Shown: one piece after another, positions 31,253-43,751 of the stretch
How the letters are laid out: each line of letters starts with the position of its first letter
How positions within the stretch are numbered: the stretch's first letter is position 1
Assembly (NCBI GenBank): GCA_026874595.1
Contig: CM049307.1
Coordinates: 78,594,643 to 78,658,642, forward strand
Source of the DNA: Sipunculus nudus
Taxonomy: Eukaryota; Annelida; Sipuncula; Golfingiida; Sipunculidae
Reading direction: 5' to 3'
DNA length: 64,000 bases
The notes under the pieces: model-generated
The model's database searches: none
The model's input: only the letters and a program-made list of their open reading frames with translations
Told to the model about the DNA's origin: nothing
Made by a program: the position numbers and the translations under genes

Positions 31253-31747
31253 GGAGATGGTGCATGCATTAATGGTAGTGTCAACAGCTTGGCCAGTGTA
31301 CCCAATCCTGAAGATGGTGCTTGCATTAATGGTAGTGTTATCAGCTGGGCCAGTGTACACCACCCTGGAGATGGTGCTTGAATTAATGGTAGTGTCATTA
31401 GCTGGGCCAGTGTACAGCACCCTGGAGATGGTGATTGAATTAACGGTATTGCCATCAGCTGGGCCAGTGTACAGGACCCTGGAGATGGTGCTTGCATTAA
31501 TGGAAGTGTCATCAGCTGGGCCAGTGTACCCCTCCCTGGAGATGGTGCTTGCATTAATGATTGTGTCATCAGCTGGGCCAGTGTACAGCACCCTGGAGAT
31601 GGTGCTTGCATTAATGGAAGTGTCATCAGCTGGACCAGTGTACCCCACCCTGGAGATGATGCTTGCATTAATAGTGGTGTTATCAGCTGGACCAGTGTAC
31701 ACCACCCTGGAGATGGTCCTGCATTAATGGTAGGGTCATCAGCTGGG
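31253..31747. repeat. 57-bp minisatellite, about 8.7 units
   Basis: Units start at 31253, 31310, 31367 and so on to 31709, a strict 57-bp period. The consensus runs GGAGATGGTGCTTGCATTAA, then TGGTAGTGTCATCAGCTGGG, then CCAGTGTACACCACCCT. Because 57 is a multiple of three, several frames on both strands stay open (19-residue repeats). There is no start context or flanking exon, so I treat these as non-coding. Confidence 0.92.
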
Positions 31748-32488
31748 CTGTTTTTATAACTTAAATGTTTTTTTTGTGTGCAGTTACTTATAACGGTCTT
31801 AATATATATAGATCAATATGGGATATTTATATTTTACTAGCAAAACATAAAAAATGGACTAGAAAATTGAAATAATGTGAAAATAATTTAAGTAAACAAA
31901 ATATAATTTAAGTAGTTAATGATTATTAGTCATTAATATTCGTATTATCAAATTTATATTAGATTTTATCGACCTGGATGAGAGTCGAGCCATCGCTTGT
32001 CCGGCATTTAATATATTTATATATTGTCAGGACAAAGATTGAAACCTTTAACCTAATTATTAAATGATTTAAATCACCTTAAGTTATAGTGAGAGGCGCT
32101 GCCCGATATTCTCGGTATAGTCCGTACAGTAATATACCTCAGACAGCTGGTTCTATAAAACGGCTGTTAAGCTGAGAGAATCAATAAACAGGCTAAACAA
32201 TTCATGACCTCGCTCGAGTTTACGTACTAAACAGCTAAAAATCAAATACGCTTTGGCTTGGGGGAAAACGGAACATGAATCTATGTAAGCAAAATACACC
32301 TAAGAAAAGGGACAAATGTTATCACCAAACCTGACCGTAACTGAACTTCTTTAAAGAGGATAAATACAAGACAGATTGATCAAGTTGACGAATACATCTG
32401 ACACTGCACTAAGCATTACAGAGACAAAACGAGGTCGTCGTCATTCAATAGTATCACAGGCCGCCTTTGTTCTGACGGGTAGAACTGA

Positions 32489-32639
32489 CCTGTGATGAAA
32501 CAATCGAGTTGCTTAAGCCTGGCACATATTTTGTACGTTGGCTGAAATCCTTTATAGCACACAGCAATTTTTGATCAGGATGTACGTAATATTCCTGATC
32601 TGGTGAGTCGTTACCCATTGTGCTCGTGGAGGTCGACAT
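32489..32639 (-). CDS. Possible first coding exon, unknown protein
   Basis: Minus-strand ATG at 32639 opens MSTSTSTMGNDSPDQEYYVH, then PDQKLLCAIKDFSQRTKYVP, reaching a plausible donor (CACAG|GTCAGT near 32489). The composition is protein-like and polar, with no recognised domain and no linked downstream exon. It may be chance. Confidence 0.25.
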
Positions 32640-33074
32640 GCGGTCTCTGAGTGTTTTCTAGTTTCTTAACTGTTACCCTCAGGAGGAAGCGAACATGTAT
32701 GTCAGGCCTGAGGGTCATGGGATAAAGGAAATCCTACAAATATGAGCCGTTCAGTGGCCAAAGGACGTATTATGGGGATTCGATAATTGTAATAAACACC
32801 TTCAGTGTTATTATTATTACTATGTTCTAGGATACAGCGCTCAACCGGGACATTGTTTTCAGTAAATGTATTCTGTAGCAGTTTACATGCCTTAGAAAGA
32901 TAGTTAAGAGTGTATGCAATGAATTATATCCACTCATAATCTTAATATTCATTAAATTAAAATTAATTTATGCGTCGGCTAACAAATGTTTTTAAGAGTC
33001 TTCCTGAATTTCTGAGCATTCTCGATCTGCCTAATCATTTATGGAATAGTATTCCAATTTGTCACGGAAAACAT

Positions 33075-33220
33075 AGGGTTGTCAAATCGACAACTTTAGG
33101 GTTGTCAAATGGGTGTACCTAAAACAACAACCCAGGTTGTCAAAATTTCAATTTGACAAACTTCTAGGGTTGTAAAAAGAGTTGTCAAATGGTTGCTGTG
33201 ACAACCTATGGGTTGTCATG
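33075..33220. repeat. Cluster of GGTTGTCA motifs in both orientations
   Basis: GGGTTGTCAAAT, GGTTGTCAAAAT, GAGTTGTCAAAT, GGGTTGTCATGG and the inverse TTTGACAA/TGACAACC occur about ten times in 150 bp, without a fixed period. Confidence 0.75.
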
Positions 33221-34460
33221 GACCTGTCAGATTCATCCGTATTCACTCTGTCTCTTTCTATCTTTCTCACTCACTCACTCTCTCTCACTCTCTCTATATA
33301 TATGATAATAATAATAAAAATAGACATTTTAAAGTAGAACGTATATTTATTAAAACCAAGTGGTCGTATAATTTGTGATACGTGTATTTGTCTGCAACAG
33401 TTTTACGACTGATTATTCCTTACAATGTGGACAGGGTTCTGTCTGAGTGTGTTCAAGTGTTCACATAAAGATTAAATGTGTAGCTTTATTATATCGTCAT
33501 CCACCTCGACTTCCTCTCTAGCATGTAATTTACCACTACAAATTGGGGTTCACGGCTACCCGCGTGACGAGCATAAGCTCTCTCTTCATTTTCTGCTTCT
33601 GTACTTGAACAATACACTTGCCCTGGTCCCTCCTTCTACTCGGGGTTACAAATCTGTAATGAAAATGTTTTCTCCAGAGTCAGAGTGTCTAAAAATACAA
33701 AAGAAAAAGTAAAATTCCATGAAAAATACATTTTATATGACAGAGTTCTGTCCAGGATTTTGTGAACATTGAATCACAGCTTATATGACTGAATATGTCA
33801 TCCTGATAATTTTTATTTTAGATGCTACATCGGAGGTGTACTTTATATAATATTCATATTGGCGGGTTAGTTACTGAGATTAAGGAGTCCTCTTCCCATT
33901 CATCTCCCAAAATGTGTGCCTTCAATATTGCAAATTAAAAAACTTAAACAAGCAAAGTGTCATGTGAAATGTTATCTGAAAAGTTCATTATACATGTATT
34001 TATAAATGGGATTCATTGTTGTAGAGTCACTTACCATAAGTTCATTTGCAAACAATCCATCCACATGGCTCAACAGGGCCTGAGGTACGTCTGTGTACTA
34101 GTTGTCAAGTGTAGGGTAGCTGCAGGAGTAAAAGGATGTATTGACAACTTGTATAATCATGTTCACACACAAACACACACATATATATATAATATTACAA
34201 ATTTGTTATACTGTGTTTATGTGTAGTAGAAAACCAAAGTCTTTTATCAATCAGTGGCTTGAAGTAAGCCATGTGTTGGGCACATAATTTCAATTTTCGA
34301 TTAATATAGGACTACTGGAAACTTAGTGCAATAAGCCAGGGTGACAATAATATTAGTACTATACCAAACATTTACAACATATGAAATATTAGGTCTTCAT
34401 TGAATTTACAATAAGTTTATTTTATTATATACTTGTCATATCCTTAAATGTTTTATATAC

Positions 34461-34508
<48 letters not shown>
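34461..34508. repeat. (TA)n microsatellite
   Basis: Uninterrupted TA dinucleotides passing into TTTATA repeats. Confidence 0.95.
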
Positions 34509-34513
<5 letters not shown>

Positions 34514-35197
34514 TTATACATATGTATATATTTATATCAAACAACATGTTCAGCAAAATTAATTAATAGTTACCTGGCAGGTTGGGCGATTCTCCAGTGT
34601 CAGCTAGCTATATTCTCCTTCTCCGGGCTCATAGGTCCAGGAATAGACTCTACAAAATATTTGAAAATACTTTTACTACACATGACCATGACCATTGGGA
34701 ATGTAATTATTATATATGAAAATTAAACCTTTTACATTGTATTTATATGTGTGTGTGTACTGAACCTGCTGTATTATGTTACAGTCACACTGTAAAGACT
34801 CAGGAGTACTATTTACACCAAATTTTGTTGGTTTTTTAATGAACATACATTTAGTTTTACTAATAGGTGTATTTTCGGGTACTTGGCTACATACAGATTT
34901 ATCATAATACATAGGCCCCCTACGATATTCAACTTACCGAACTTGACTGTCACTCAGAAGACATACACTATGTTGTTCATTGTTTGGCAATTTTGACACA
35001 GCTAAAGTATTAAAATTAGTGCCTGTTCTTAACAAATTACTCACTTTTCAGAAACAGCAATTTATACATTTCACCTACTCACCGGCCGACTTGGCTGACT
35101 GTCACTCGACAGTACTTTGTATAGGATGCACTGCAATCGCTTGGTCAGGGACGACGACGATGATTGTTGCGAAGACTGCAAAACGATCCGTACTAAC

Positions 35198-35416
35198 TTA
35201 TACTTTCACACGCTGAATTAATGTAACACCGGCTCTGCTAGTATCAGTACCCTCTGGGCAAAAATGTCCTAAACACACATGTTGAAAATGTTGTGTACAC
35301 CCGAGACTTGTACACATGAACATGGCACGTTTACATTGAGCGCAGCACGTGCACGCAACCGTGACCTTGTTCCGCCCATGCAGTCCGCGAGGGATCCCGT
35401 ATCCGGTCCGGCTCAC
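35198..35416 (-). other. Cys-rich open frame in a GC-rich island, unknown
   Basis: A 72-residue frame includes TVACTCCAQCKRAMFMC, TSLGCTQHFQHVCLGHFCP. The spacing of Cys/His resembles a small zinc ribbon such as those at transposase C-termini, but no family alignment is clear. The surrounding 35330-35500 is much more GC-rich than its neighbourhood. Confidence 0.25.
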
Positions 35417-37652
35417 GCGTGGTCAGCGTGCGCCCTTGTCGAAGCTGGCTGCCGCGCTGCCAGGGAGCTGCTCAAGGCCTGACACTTCAAGGAGGGTCAG
35501 CATGCACTCCCCTGGGGCAGTTCAGTGCTGTGTTATGACAACCATAGCCAAATCCACCCTCCGACTCCCCGTTGGGGGTGTCATAATTGGGTGATTCGAC
35601 TCCCCTACGTTTTCAGTGGTTTTGGCAATTACACGGAAACAACAATATACAAAAGTCTAGGTCATTGTCTTTGGCACGTATAGAACAATACCTTTGGTGT
35701 ATGACCTTAATTAATAACTAGATTTACGATTTAATTGCAACAAATTTTGCAAATATATTTGTGCTTGTCTGTGTAGGCATTAATGTACAAGAGTGAGGAT
35801 TTTAAACAATATGCTAGACTCAATAGGAAACCAATGCAAGGCGTCCAGTACTATTATATTGAGATATTCTATTAATATTTATCTTGGGTAGGCCCATAAA
35901 GATACCATTTTTGAAGTCAAGGTTAGAAAGAACTAAACCATTCACTGATTGCGTGCATGCCTCAACTGTCAATTAATTACGCTTATCATAGAAATGATAA
36001 TATACCTTCTGACATATTGATATAATATGTTTACTCAAAGTTAAGGTTTCACTTAGAGTTACACCTAAGTATTATTGTAGTATTGGTTATCTGAAAAAAA
36101 CCAATAGGATACACCCACAATATTTTTTCATTTACTGCTATAAAAGAAGTTTCCCTGGAGTCCTGGATTGCAGTATACTTGCTTCATATATTAAGCAACC
36201 CCCCCCCCCTTCTTTTTCAGTTTTGTTACCCTCCAAAACAAGGCGACTGAACATCAGGTGATTGCGTGATATCGGTTACCAGATTGTAACGTGCGACATC
36301 GGCGTTCGGTTTTAAGTTATTTATAACTATTGAATCTCCACGGTAATTGATGTGCTTAGTGCCGTGCAAAGTGAGGTTTTTTTCACTGACAAAAATATAC
36401 CATCCCTTTTAATAGATCTGAAGTTTTTAGGGGGTTGGCTGGGGTTCGGGGCTGGAAGAGTCTGCTCACTTTGCTGGTCTATCTTTGATTAATGTAATTT
36501 ATTGTCCCTCTCCCAATCATGTAAGTATTGGTCATATATTTTTTCCTATTGATAGCCACATATCAAAAGGAACATGAGAAAAATGTATCTCAGCCGATTC
36601 TGGTTTTGACCAGGGTTAGTTCTTCTTGCATAAAAATGCCCCCCCCCCCCCGCCCACAACGGTTTTGCCTTATATGTACACCTTGTAAAATCAAGGTTCC
36701 TGCGTCCTCATTATCCAGATGACCAAATAAGGTCTGGGATGAAAAACAGATGGTAAAACTTTGAGTAAAAGTCACCGTTTTTGCAAGAAAGAAAAACTGT
36801 AGAAAGAAAAAAGTTTTAAGATATTATATTTAGTTTATTATATTTATAAGCATCTTTTAAAGATGCTTTTTAAATAATGCACTTTTTATATTTTTTTTAA
36901 AAAATCATTTTGAGATTTCATGCTGTATGTATAAAAAATATCATCAATACATGTACCATTAGAGAACATATGTGCCTAGTGATACATACTCATAGGGTTT
37001 CATCTGAATTTAAAGGCATGTGATGTTATACACAGTCAAATGAGCGCAGGCACTTTCATGTCTTGCAATGAGAATTGTAATTTGTTTGCTATAAACTCAT
37101 ACTTCTATTTCTATTTAATTATGTATTTGCAGGATTCCTACAATATAGAAGAACATAAACTTATTTTTATGGTCTTCCATGGTTAATTCATAATTTATTT
37201 TTTTTTGAGGGGGTGGGGGGTAAAAATATAAATGTTAATGCAAGTATGTAAGAAATTAATTATATTTTTGTTTTCAAATCTCAGCACGTTCTAAAATTTC
37301 AGTACTTGACATCTGACGTGAGAGACCTGTCGCGTTGGCCCGGTTATATCGTGTATTTTCCTACATATGGGCGAGAACATCGTGCTCGCATCTATTGAAC
37401 TTGTGCAGTCGTACGAATAATATGTTTTGACTTTAGGCGGCTTTCCAGCTGGTACAGTAACATGTGTCATGCGACAGTTACATCGTAGCAACTTTTTCTA
37501 GGGTTCGTTTCAGCATGCTTTAACGTCGCTTTTCATTGATACAATTCATCCACACACTAAAGACAAAACACATATAAAGTCATCATTTCTGACCAAATAC
37601 CTTCTGACATTTCTAACTTTTCCTTGTAAATGTAAAGTTATATTCATTTGTT

Positions 37653-37719
<67 letters not shown>

Positions 37720-38759
37720 TATTAAGCATAAGAAAACCAGAGGAAATACCTGATTATATTATTTTCCGTATATATGGGTGGTTCATATCATATGTTTTTA
37801 TCTTTCTCGTCACAGGCGGATTTTAGGAAATGTGGCATGGTAGAAGCTGCATTCCTTTGTTTACATGGCGTTTGGACGGTAACCAATGCATGATGGGTGT
37901 GTTTCGAATACGGAAGCAATAGCTGGAAGGAATGCTGGGCTTCATTATCGTGCGAGCGTACGAAAACACTATAGTGTGATTTTTGTAACGAGGACTTCAA
38001 TTGCAGCTGTGCGGCGAAATGTGAGAATCTATGGCGGGCTCATCAATTTAATATGTTGATACGTCCGCTGTTGGGGAAAGTATTATTTTTTCAGGGATTA
38101 TTTGATTTGTTAGAAGGAACTTTACGCTAAAGTTCATGAACAGATTTGTACACACTTGTTAAAGGGTTCAGGCTAGAAAAATACATTAACATTTTGAGGT
38201 TATCTGAATCACCATAAATAGTTTTTTTTTAATGTTTTCGATGCTGTACTCTTGAGATAGGAGAGTATTTCTATCCTGTCGTCTCACACCACTTTAATTT
38301 TTTTGTATTACGATGATGGAACATTGCGGATAGTAATACATTGTCACAGCAAACCTATTAATTCAGAAGTGAAATTAATTGAAAGACCTAAAGGACTGGA
38401 TGGCAGACGGCAGTCCCTCCACCTTCATCCCCTCTCGTGTGTATGTGTTTTTTATTTTGTTCACACTTAACTAATAACTTTTAACACAATAAACACCCCT
38501 TATTTTATGCAGATTTAAGAGTTAAAACGAGACTGACAGCTGAAGATCATATCATTTACCTGATTCCTGGTTATCTTTGAAAACTTGATGTAACCGGATA
38601 ATCGGTTCAAAATGGTGTGACTAAAATTTCATTACAGTCCGTCTTTTGTGTGTATACGATAGTTTCTCACTAACCAGTGCATGGATAACAAGGAAATTTG
38701 CTATGCATTTTGACCCTGAATATCTTTATATTGTTCGAGACTAGTGGCCACATGTTAAT
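35417..38759. other. No gene recognised
   Basis: AT-rich with C-runs (36199-36208, 36640-36651), an AAGCATCTTT palindrome at 36848-36868 and a long (TA)n tract (37657-37717). No coding signal. Confidence 0.55.
37657..37717. repeat. (TA)n microsatellite
   Basis: About 60 bp of uninterrupted TA. Confidence 0.95.
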
Positions 38760-40700
38760 GCTACTTTGAGACAGATGAATAGCAGTTATATCAGAGAATA
38801 AGATAAAGATGTTTTCTCTTTGACCATCAAACTCAGTGTTCTTTAATCAGACATTATTAGTCAGAATGAATTCATGAAACCCTGCAACGTTTAAACAAGA
38901 AGAAAATCTAGCCATAGAAAAATATGCCTAACATTTGTGACATATTACTTGGCCAGCGGATTTGAATAAATTGCATTACATTCACCCATTTAAAATATAC
39001 GGCTTTAAGATATGATACCAGCGGGGCCATCGCATTGTTTTATCCTTGTAACTTAAGTTTTACATTTTTGTATTTTGAGTCTAACGTATGTCAGTCATGT
39101 CACAGAAATACCTCAACGATCGCATATTTGATCACACACACACACACATATATGTAAATATGTGATTTTAATATGATTCACAACCTAATTTTTTCGCCTT
39201 AACATCACAAGAAATGTTTGTCAGCTTAGTTTCATGATCCACAGGTCACTTTTTATTGAGGGTTTCCCTGTAGCAGAAATTGGCATATTTTATTTGAATT
39301 TACCAAAGTATGGTGATCGAACATTGCAGATAGTCAATTTTTTTGGTCTATGTAAAATATTTCGAACAAAATATTGATATTCAAAAATCTATGCTGGAAA
39401 TAGAAATTACAAACAGAATAACAAAATTAGTATTTCATTCATTATATATGTACAATAGATTGGTATTAAGTGGAAGACAGTGATAAGATTAACCTGTAAA
39501 AACTTGAAGTATGTAAATAATATTCACTGTTTGTACTCATAATTGTCATTTTTAGACGGCATATAGTAAATACTTATCTTACAAAGCACCGATTGTTCAA
39601 ATCATACAGCAAATGCTTATTTTTTAATATTAGGCTTACATAATACTGATCTCGTGTTCAAAAGCTTCAGTGATATTTCTAAACATATTTTTAGGTGGAG
39701 ATAACCGCTTCTTTTTTTAATACTAACTTAACAAACTACATCTGCAGAATTTCATTCCGGTTTCAAACGGCGTATCAGGAAAGTATCACACGAAACCTCT
39801 AATTTTATATTCTGGTGTAAACCAGGCCCGGTGCCAACTGCACCTGCTGGGCTTCGGTACGTGTTTTTCCCCATTGTAGGGTCATACCACAGAGGAACTT
39901 CCGAAAGTCCCACTCGTTAGTGAGTGAAACATGTCGGCCACAGACTTCCCATTACGCCTGCAGAGGGCTCGTCCTGGGTGGCTCCTTGGCTGAGACTCGA
40001 ACTCACAATATCCCCCATAGGTCCTGCAGAAGCCGGTAGTTTCGGTGAATCTTCGTTAATATACTGTAGTTGTCGTTTTGTTCGTGAGGGTTTCAAACTC
40101 GCGATGTTCGTGAAAGGGAGAATATCGCGAAAAATAAAACCTTCGTGAATGAGAGGTCCAATCTTCGAAGGCGAGTTGAAAAAACAAAAGATTGTTATTA
40201 AAAAAAAAACTGATTTTGTATATTACCGTTAATCCAAGACGGGTATAATAAAATTTTAGATCTTTCAAATATTTTGCCAACAATGGGTAAATTTCTAAAT
40301 TTTAAGTTATTTTATGTTGAGGTCGTGAAAACTGAACCCTCGCGAACAATGAAAAGGTGAAAATCACGAAATGTTAATCTCACGAATATGGAGCCAATCA
40401 CAGTGTTTCAGACTTTAAAGAATCCCTGAGTCTCGCCTGCTAAATATTCATAAACTACATTGTTATCAACATTTCTAAAAAAACACAGTTACAGTATTAA
40501 CTGAACAGGATAGTTTCCATTTGGTTAGGATTTGACATATATATTCTGGTAATTGCGGACTTCAGTTACTGAACCAAATTAGTCATTGTCTCTATTTCTT
40601 GTTTTATAACTTGGTATGTTATAACGCTGGTGGTTTATTGATTTGCCAGTTGACGATATACCAAACATTTACTTGGATAGATAATTTATTCAGTGTTTAT
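38760..40700. repeat. Upstream paralogous segment, copy 1
   Basis: A collinear series of diverged matches to 49550-52450: GACCATCAAA, CCTAACATTTG, a CACTTTTTATTGAGGGTTTC/CACTTGTTTATTGACGGCTTC pair, GTATTTCATTC, AATATTAGGC, GTGTTCAAAAGCTTCAGT and ATAACGCTGGTGG. This copy directly precedes the signal-peptide exon of the lectin-domain gene and carries a separate insertion of about 700 bp (39700-40405). Confidence 0.7.
39800..40045 (-). mobile_element. Possible tRNA-derived SINE-like repeat
   Basis: On the minus strand a B-box-like GAGTTCGAGTCTC follows about 40 bases of tRNA-like sequence, and a longer non-tRNA body follows. It lies within the insertion specific to paralogous copy 1. The A box is not clear. 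Confidence 0.3.
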
Positions 40701-40835
40701 ACTTGTTGGTACGGATGATGTTATATGATGTAATGTTAGATCCACTGAAATAGCGTCAATCTCGCAACCCGCTCATTCGCGCCCTGTATAGAGGTAGAGT
40801 AAACTTGGTTCGTGACATCCGAAGTGATCGACAAA

Positions 40836-40875
40836 ATGGTTCACCTGGCACTCCTCCTGGTTGTCTCACTTACAG
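40836..40875 (+). CDS. Lectin-domain gene exon 1: signal peptide
   Basis: ACAAAATGG start context; MVHLALLLVVSLT is a compact hydrophobic signal sequence. The donor ACAG|GTAAGC leaves phase 1. A weak TATA-like TGTATAGAGG lies about 45 bp upstream of the ATG. Confidence 0.75.
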
Positions 40876-41456
40876 GTAAGCAACTTGTAATTATTTGTTC
40901 GTTCGTATAGTCGGCGGGAGGGTCGTTTTAACGCACTTACAGACTAGACCCATGCATATGCATATACTTTGCCTCTTGAAACGGAGAAAAAAATTACACG
41001 CATTACAAAAGAATCCTTTAACGGGAAACGCATGCAGTTGTTGCGGGGAGATGTCAAATACTCTCCAGACAGTTTAGCAATGAAGTGTACATTGTGAACA
41101 CACTGCTAGGCATTTGTCTATTTCTGCTGCGATGCAGTCCCTCAAATCAATATATATGCCGTTCAAAATACTATAGTCTTATTATATACACGAGTAAATG
41201 CATGGTTCAAAACTCTGAATTAATAATTAATTGTATTTATATAAATAACTAAAGCATATAGAAAAACAAAACTGGAAGTCTGGAACAAAACGTAGATAAA
41301 AGAGAAGACAAATCGAAATCGTAGATACTTACTTAGAAATTACCTCTCCTTGTTCTTGTTTTCATTTCCAATTTTTATATATATCTATTAATTTGTTTTA
41401 TTACAAATTGAACATTTTCTATGCTATAGTATATCTCATGAAGTTAGTAGAGTAGT

Positions 41457-41495
<39 letters not shown>

Positions 41496-43720
41496 GCCCA
41501 GTGCAATTTAAATGGAATATATATTTGCTCAGCCGCAAAAGCGGACGTATACCCTATATATAAACAATGAATCAATTATTTAATTATATTAAGTAGTTTA
41601 TTATTGATAACTTTACGGCTGGAAATGGGCGGAATGACAGAAATAGCAATATTATTCGATTTTGCTTATCAATTGATAACTGGAACTTTTTTTGCCCGTT
41701 AATACTGAAAATAAAGTAAGGTTTTAAAAATATGTGCCTTTTATATTTTAACCATTAAATTTAAAATTTGAAGATTAAAATATTAAAATACGGTTGTGAA
41801 GTTAAGTTTAATGGCTTCAGCACATCAAAATTTGGTACAGCGATAGGACTGACCAATTTAAACAATTGACAGCACCAATTTCTCAAATTTCAGTTTTCAA
41901 GTGTGAACTCTGGACATTAACCCATTATATTTTCGGTACCGAGATCAGTTCATAAAAATGGAGATTCCAGGTCTTATTGACACCTCCCCAGAGAGGAAAT
42001 GTTTTGAAATATGATTTGTATGAATTACTTTAATAGAAAATGGCATCAAACCTAAAAATGACTGGTGAAGCAACAAAACTTAAAATTTGCGGACTGGCCC
42101 CAGGACTTTTACAGACAGACATACAGTTATAATAGTGAAACGTATATGACCACCTGAGATTGAGTATACATACAGACAGACAGACAGACAGTAATAATAA
42201 TACTTGCCAAGTAATCGACCACTTGAGCCTGAGTATTTCTTACAGACAGACCAACAGTAATAATACTGACCGAGTACTCTTGCAAAAGACAGACAAAATA
42301 ACAGACATACAGTAATAATACTGACCAAGTCCTCGACCATTTTGGTCAGAATATCACTTACAAGCAGACAGACAAACAAACAGTTTCAGTCATGGAGTGT
42401 ACAACCATTTAAAATGCTTTATTTTGTTAAATGATCACTTATAGAATCTTTATAACCCACCATAAATATGATGACGGGGATCAACAAGAAATAATCATAT
42501 ATCATCAATATCCAATTTCTTCTCAACATTTCCACATTCAGTCGCAGATGCAGAGTTAATCTCTGATGCGTTTGTGCGTGTGTGTTTTGTGACGTATAAA
42601 TGAGGGAAGCGCAAATGTCGCGGGCGCATAGGGGGCTGGGAGTGTGTAAATTGAGGGTTGTGAATTTATGATCCATTCGGGTTGTTAACATTTGTTAACA
42701 AGCCAGATGTCTACATGGGAGTGTGAATAAATTATTGTAATTTATCTGATCATGCCATCGCTTTCTGTTACCCAGACACCCTTGCGGTGATGACAACAGG
42801 CCGGCATTACAACCGACAAGAGGAATCGAGAGCTTTGGCGACCCAAACAAACCTAATCGAAATAAAGCAGCCACTCCGTGCCACCATGCCTGTTGACTGT
42901 TTGTTGCATTGCAATCAGCTGCCGACATGTCCTGCTGTAAATACCTTCAACAACGGGACCTGTGAACTTCTCGTCTCCAGTTCTTGCTGTCGATTTTCAT
43001 GATGCAAGATCGACAGCCTATATCCATCAATTTGGTGAGCACGTTAATTTGTCACAAAGGTCTGATATACCATCATTGTTTCTATGATTTCATATGATTC
43101 ACTACTACTACTACTACTAGTAGTAGTACTACTACTACTTCTGCAATTACTACTACTGCTCAAACTGATAAAATAATATTTTAAATATTATTATAATTAT
43201 TATTGTTATTATTATTATTATTATTTATGAATTGATGTTCAAATACTTTTCATATACAGTTATATGTGACATAATTATTATTACACTAATAACACTTCTA
43301 ATACCACTCCAGCACATCACTATTACTACTGCTTTGACTACTACTAATTTGGCTCCAAGCATTTTTACTACTATTACTACTACCTTCACTACTGCTAAAG
43401 TAATCCTTTACCTAAGTTTACTCTTAAAGACAAAATGTAGAATTTCATGAGATTTCTGATCTGTTCTTGCAAATTGTATTATGACATTTATTTTTATTTA
43501 ATTTTCATAAATGAACAGAAGCCATTCCTCAAATATTCATATTTTTGTGTGTTTGTGTGTGTGTAAGTTCTCTTGTCTCTCTGCTGAACCATTAATCGGG
43601 AGTCTCTTGCTCAGATTTATTTAGTATAGGGATCTCAGGGGGGTGCCGCAGAGGTCCATTCCCCCATCACACCCCTTCGGGACTGAGCAATATGTTTGTT
43701 GTGTGTCAGACAACGTAAGG

Positions 43721-43751
<31 letters not shown>

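Larger units (their letters stand above)
31748..34460. other. No confident gene; short repeats
   Basis: AT-rich. Holds a GGTTGTCA-rich cluster (33075-33220), CT-rich and AAT-rich low-complexity DNA (33240-33315), and a possible minus-strand first exon (32489-32639). Confidence 0.5.

Noticed and set aside
31257-31727. 156-residue open frame as a repeat protein gene
   Set aside because: Openness follows from the 57-bp unit; frames on the other strand are equally open and no exon context is seen.
40785-40794. TATA box of the lectin-domain gene
   Set aside because: TGTATAGAGG is a weak match and common by chance in this AT-rich DNA, so it is mentioned only with exon 1.
43232-43450. Thr-rich open frame
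   Set aside because: Produced by trinucleotide (ACT/TTA) low-complexity DNA.
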